7,499 bases of DNA, taken from Rhodoferax sp. UBA4127 (GTDB taxonomy: Bacteria > Pseudomonadota > Gammaproteobacteria > Burkholderiales > Burkholderiaceae_C). The stretch is taken from positions 1 through 7,499 of the forward strand of contig DFWT01000163.1 of the NCBI GenBank assembly GCA_002381045.1, written 5' to 3'. Position 1 is the stretch's first letter, and each line of letters begins with the position of its first letter. Of the stretch, positions 6,053 through 7,499 are shown in pieces. The notes under the pieces are model-generated. The model was not told where the DNA came from, ran no database searches, and worked only from the letters and a program-made list of their open reading frames with translations. The position numbers and the translations under genes were made by a program.

Positions 6053-6730
6053 TCAATGCCGGGGTTTTTTGCGCCGATCGTTGATGCGCAAACCGCCTGT
6101 GGGCGTTTTTTCAATGAAGCCTTTAGCCTGGAAGTCCTTCAGCGCTTTCCCCACCATTTCGCGCGTGGCACCCACGCGTTTGGCCAAAACGACATGCGTG
6201 ACTTTGGTTTTGATGTGCAATTCACCGTTGTCCGCCTGCAGCGCCATGTCCATCAGAGTGCGGGCCACGCGCCCTTGCACGCTGATGGTGGAAAGCCACA
6301 CAATTTGCCGATTGGCGCGTGCCAAATGACGTGCCATGGCTTTGAGCAAAGTGCCAGCCACTTTTGGGTTTTCCTGAATCACGCTGACGAAGGTCTGTGG
6401 ATTCAGCAGTAAAACCTGCAGTGGGCCGTCTGCCACCACGCTAGCGCAATGGGGCTGAGCGTCCAGCACCGACATTTCGCCAATACATTCACCAATGCCC
6501 AGCGTGGCCAGGGCAATGGCTTTGTCGCCGCTCGATTGCAGCATGACATTGGCACGCCCACTCAATATGACAAAAAAGCTTTCGGTTAACCCCCCGGCGC
6601 TGACCAGCGACTCACCGTTTTTAAAGGACTTCTTTTGGGCCGTATCGGCCAATACCTCGGCCTGGCTTTCGGTCAGACCCGTCAACATGGGAAGGCGCAT
6701 CAAAAGCGCAATGGCGTCCGGCTTGTGCAT
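6053..6730 (-). CDS. Crp/Fnr-family transcriptional regulator with an altered nucleotide pocket
   Basis: A 225-residue cytoplasmic DNA-binding protein with the usual family length and order. Residues of about 14-125 are a cyclic-nucleotide-binding beta-roll (SFFVILSGRANVML, then GECIGEMSVLD). A long dimerisation helix follows at about 125-150, and a Crp-type winged helix-turn-helix at about 150-218. The recognition helix reads ATREMVGKALKDF (188-200), and R190-E191-x-x-G194-K195 corresponds to the base-contacting R-E-x-x-G-R of E. coli CRP. In place of the usual PRSA of the phosphate-binding cassette it has PHCA (93-96), so the Arg and Ser that grip cAMP are missing. The only two cysteines are Cys82 and Cys95, both in this cassette. 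No N-terminal cysteine cluster of the FNR type exists. ATG 6730 has only a weak AGG upstream. The gene lies upstream of the oxidase on the same strand, with 480 bases between them. Target genes and effector are unknown. Confidence 0.88.
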   Translation of the reverse strand: MHKPDAIALLMRLPMLTGLTESQAEVLADTAQKKSFKNGESLVSAGGLTESFFVILSGRANVMLQSSGDKAIALATLGIGECIGEMSVLDAQPHCASVVADGPLQVLLLNPQTFVSVIQENPKVAGTLLKAMARHLARANRQIVWLSTISVQGRVARTLMDMALQADNGELHIKTKVTHVVLAKRVGATREMVGKALKDFQAKGFIEKTPTGGLRINDRRKKPRH

Positions 6731-6745
6731 GGTGGCGCCTGGTGC

Positions 6746-6794
6746 GGTGCGCGAATCAGGTGCGCGAATCAGGTGCGCGAATCAGGTGCGCGAA
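6746..6794. repeat. 13-bp tandem repeat, 3.8 copies, in the Crp/Fnr gene leader
   Basis: The unit GGTGCGCGAATCA occurs at 6746-6758, 6759-6771 and 6772-6784 without a mismatch, then as its first ten bases at 6785-6794. A fragment GGTGC sits just before (6741-6745). The array starts 15 bases upstream of the start codon, so it lies in the leader or promoter of the Crp/Fnr gene. Perfect identity between copies points to recent slippage. Confidence 0.95.
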
Positions 6795-6866
6795 GGCGGC
6801 CGAATGGCGCGACAAGTCAAACCATGCCGGAGCAGCAGCCATGTGGTGAGCGAGCGAGAGATTGAC

Positions 6867-6974
6867 ATGGTGATTGACGAGCCTCCCAAACTGACCAAAA
6901 ACGCATTGCCATCAGCACAGGGTGCTTTGGCACCTCAATTTGTTTGGGCGCTGGCCCTGTGGTTGCTGAATTAG
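6867..6974 (+). CDS. Doubtful small ORF, 35 residues
   Basis: ATG 6867 is preceded by GAGAG six bases upstream and opens a frame of 35 codons ending in TAG. The product begins MVIDEPPKLTKNALP and ends with a hydrophobic, tryptophan-containing tail (FVWALALWLLN), which might sit in a membrane. I do not recognise it. At this length a chance ORF is just as likely. Confidence 0.2.
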   Translation: MVIDEPPKLTKNALPSAQGALAPQFVWALALWLLN

Positions 6975-7012
6975 CAGCAAATAATAGGCGCAATGGGGGG
7001 CGCTGGCCAGCG

Positions 7013-7114
7013 TCAGCCAAGGTACGCTTGGCCCAAAAGCGTGTCAAAGTACCCAATCTGCACTTGGTTTTGCACCAAGTTTGCCGCATCTAACCCACGT
7101 GACCCGCTAGGCAT
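7013..7114 (-). CDS. Doubtful small ORF or gene remnant, 33 residues
   Basis: On the minus strand ATG 7114 opens 33 codons ending in TGA, with a protein-like tail, LVQNQVQIGYFDTLLGQAYLG. No Shine-Dalgarno sequence is visible. The frame is open a further seven codons upstream. The hairpin arms at 7016-7032 and 7062-7080 lie inside it. It could be a decayed gene end or chance; no family is recognised. Confidence 0.15.
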   Translation of the reverse strand: MPSGSRGLDAANLVQNQVQIGYFDTLLGQAYLG

Positions 7115-7178
7115 GGGGTCGAATTTGCGTGACCGTCAGCATCATTTACCTTTTGTATCGCGGCCATTGGCAGTATTT

Positions 7179-7205
7179 TTGGCACTCACCTGCTTGGAGT
7201 GCTAA
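7179..7205. promoter_or_regulatory. CIRCE element (HrcA operator) upstream of rpoH
   Basis: TTGGCACTC (7179-7187), nine bases, then GAGTGCTAA (7197-7205). This matches the CIRCE consensus TTAGCACTC-N9-GAGTGCTAA at 17 of 18 arm positions with the exact spacing. CIRCE is the operator of the heat-shock repressor HrcA, whose activity depends on GroEL. The element ends 31 bases before the rpoH ATG and overlaps both promoter hexamers, so bound HrcA should block RNA polymerase. I infer that rpoH expression here is released when GroEL is occupied by unfolded protein. The hrcA gene itself is not in the window. Confidence 0.92.
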
Positions 7206-7208
7206 TAT
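7179..7208 (+). promoter_or_regulatory. Sigma-70 promoter of rpoH embedded in CIRCE
   Basis: TTGGCA (7179-7184, five of six consensus bases) and TAATAT (7203-7208, four of six) are separated by 18 bases. The -35 hexamer is the first six bases of the left CIRCE arm and the -10 begins in the last three bases of the right arm. The one departure from the CIRCE consensus (G at 7181) is also a match to the -35 consensus TTGACA. A start near 7215 gives a leader of about 22 bases. Confidence 0.65.
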
Positions 7209-7223
7209 TTAGGGGTAGATGAC

Positions 7224-7229
7224 AAGGAG
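7224..7229 (+). promoter_or_regulatory. Shine-Dalgarno sequence of rpoH
   Basis: AAGGAG lies 7 bases before the ATG at 7237. It is the strongest ribosome binding site in the window and fixes the rpoH start. Confidence 0.85.
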
Positions 7230-7236
7230 CTTTGGC

Positions 7237-7499
7237 ATGAATGCAGCAATTGGCGCCTCTGGTAGCGCCCTCACCCTGACCAATCCGTGGTCGATGGTGC
7301 CTGCGCTTGGGCACTTGGAAGCCTATATTTCGGCAGTGAATCGCATGCCGATGCTCACGCTTGAAGAAGAGCAGTTGGCGGCACGCAAACTGCGAGCCGC
7401 CAATGATGTGGAGGCCGCTGGACGGCTGGTGCTCTCGCACCTGCGGCTAGTAGTGTCGATCTCGCGGCAGTACTTGGGCTACGGCCTGCCCCACGGCGA
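7237..7499 (+). CDS. rpoH: RNA polymerase heat-shock sigma factor RpoH (3' end outside window)
   Basis: The first 87 codons of sigma-32 are visible and the frame runs off the right edge. After a short variable start (MNAAIGASGSALTLTNPWSM), the protein shows the region 1.2 pattern LGHLEAYISAVNRMPMLTLEEEQLAARKL. It then enters region 2 with AGRLVLSHLRLVVSISRQYLGYGLPHG, which contains the core-polymerase-binding LVLSHLRLVV characteristic of RpoH. RpoH directs transcription of chaperone and protease genes after heat or misfolding stress. The ATG has a strong Shine-Dalgarno sequence 7 bases upstream. The promoter is overlaid by a CIRCE element, so repression by HrcA is expected. The usual gammaproteobacterial neighbours ftsEX are not upstream; a Crp/Fnr gene on the opposite strand is. 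Confidence 0.95.
   Translation, partial: MNAAIGASGSALTLTNPWSMVPALGHLEAYISAVNRMPMLTLEEEQLAARKLRAANDVEAAGRLVLSHLRLVVSISRQYLGYGLPHG

Larger units (their letters stand above)
6731..7178. other. Gene-poor stretch between the Crp/Fnr gene and the rpoH promoter
   Basis: No gene can be supported with confidence here. The left end holds the 13-bp tandem repeats. The middle contains two doubtful small ORFs (6867-6974 plus, 7013-7114 minus). The right half has a run of dyads: the perfect 12-bp palindrome CGCTGGCCAGCG (7001-7012), GCCAAG-N5-CTTGGC (7016-7032) and ACTTGGT-N5-ACCAAGT (7062-7080). CGTGACC occurs twice 30 bases apart (7098 and 7128). None of the hairpins has a T run. A divergent promoter for the Crp/Fnr gene must lie in or near this region but no good match was found. 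Confidence 0.5.

Noticed and set aside
5862..6056. 64-residue minus-strand ORF
   Set aside because: It overlaps the end of the Crp/Fnr gene and spans AT-rich dyad-containing DNA; the product looks random and has no ribosome site.
6817..7089. 90-residue minus-strand ORF left of the rpoH promoter
   Set aside because: Arg/Trp/Cys-scattered composition and no ribosome site; looks like chance.

Overview
The window looks like chromosomal DNA of a betaproteobacterium, most probably Burkholderiales/Comamonadaceae (Rhodoferax-like). This is inferred from the GC-rich coding style, the N-terminus of the sigma-32 gene at the right edge, and the types of HDOD and Crp/Fnr proteins present. No mobile element, CRISPR array, tRNA or rRNA was seen.

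Layout, left to right. (1) Positions 1-423 (+) hold the 3' end of an anti-sigma-factor gene of the RskA type. (2) Positions 507-1427 (+) encode a stand-alone HDOD-domain signalling protein with its own likely promoter. (3) Positions 1604-3151 (+) encode an exported fusion of a monoheme cytochrome c domain and a periplasmic-binding-protein-like domain. (4) Positions 3194-5572 (-) encode a Tat-exported CotA/bilirubin-oxidase-like multicopper oxidase that converges on gene 3. A short spacer with an intrinsic terminator separates the two. (5) Positions 5573-6052 are an AT-rich intergenic region full of dyad symmetries. (6) Positions 6053-6730 (-) encode a Crp/Fnr-family regulator whose nucleotide-binding cassette is altered. 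Its leader carries 3.8 copies of a 13-bp tandem repeat. (7) Positions 6731-7236 are a second gene-poor stretch with small hairpins, two doubtful small ORFs and, at its right end, a CIRCE operator laid over a sigma-70 promoter. (8) From 7237 to the right edge (+) lies the start of rpoH.

How they may work together. Genes 3 and 4 are both exported redox proteins. They form a plausible extracytoplasmic pair (copper oxidase plus heme/ligand-sensing protein), but they are convergent, so co-regulation is not shown. The Crp/Fnr regulator lies upstream of the oxidase on the same strand. The intergenic DNA between them contains CRP-spaced dyads, so it is a candidate regulator of the oxidase. The rpoH promoter is the best-supported regulatory element: its near-perfect CIRCE implies that HrcA represses sigma-32 synthesis.

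The most notable points are the HrcA-to-RpoH arrangement, the cytochrome/binding-protein fusion facing the multicopper oxidase, the altered effector pocket of the Crp-like protein, and the dyad cluster between the last two genes. Nothing here by itself proves a wholly new system.
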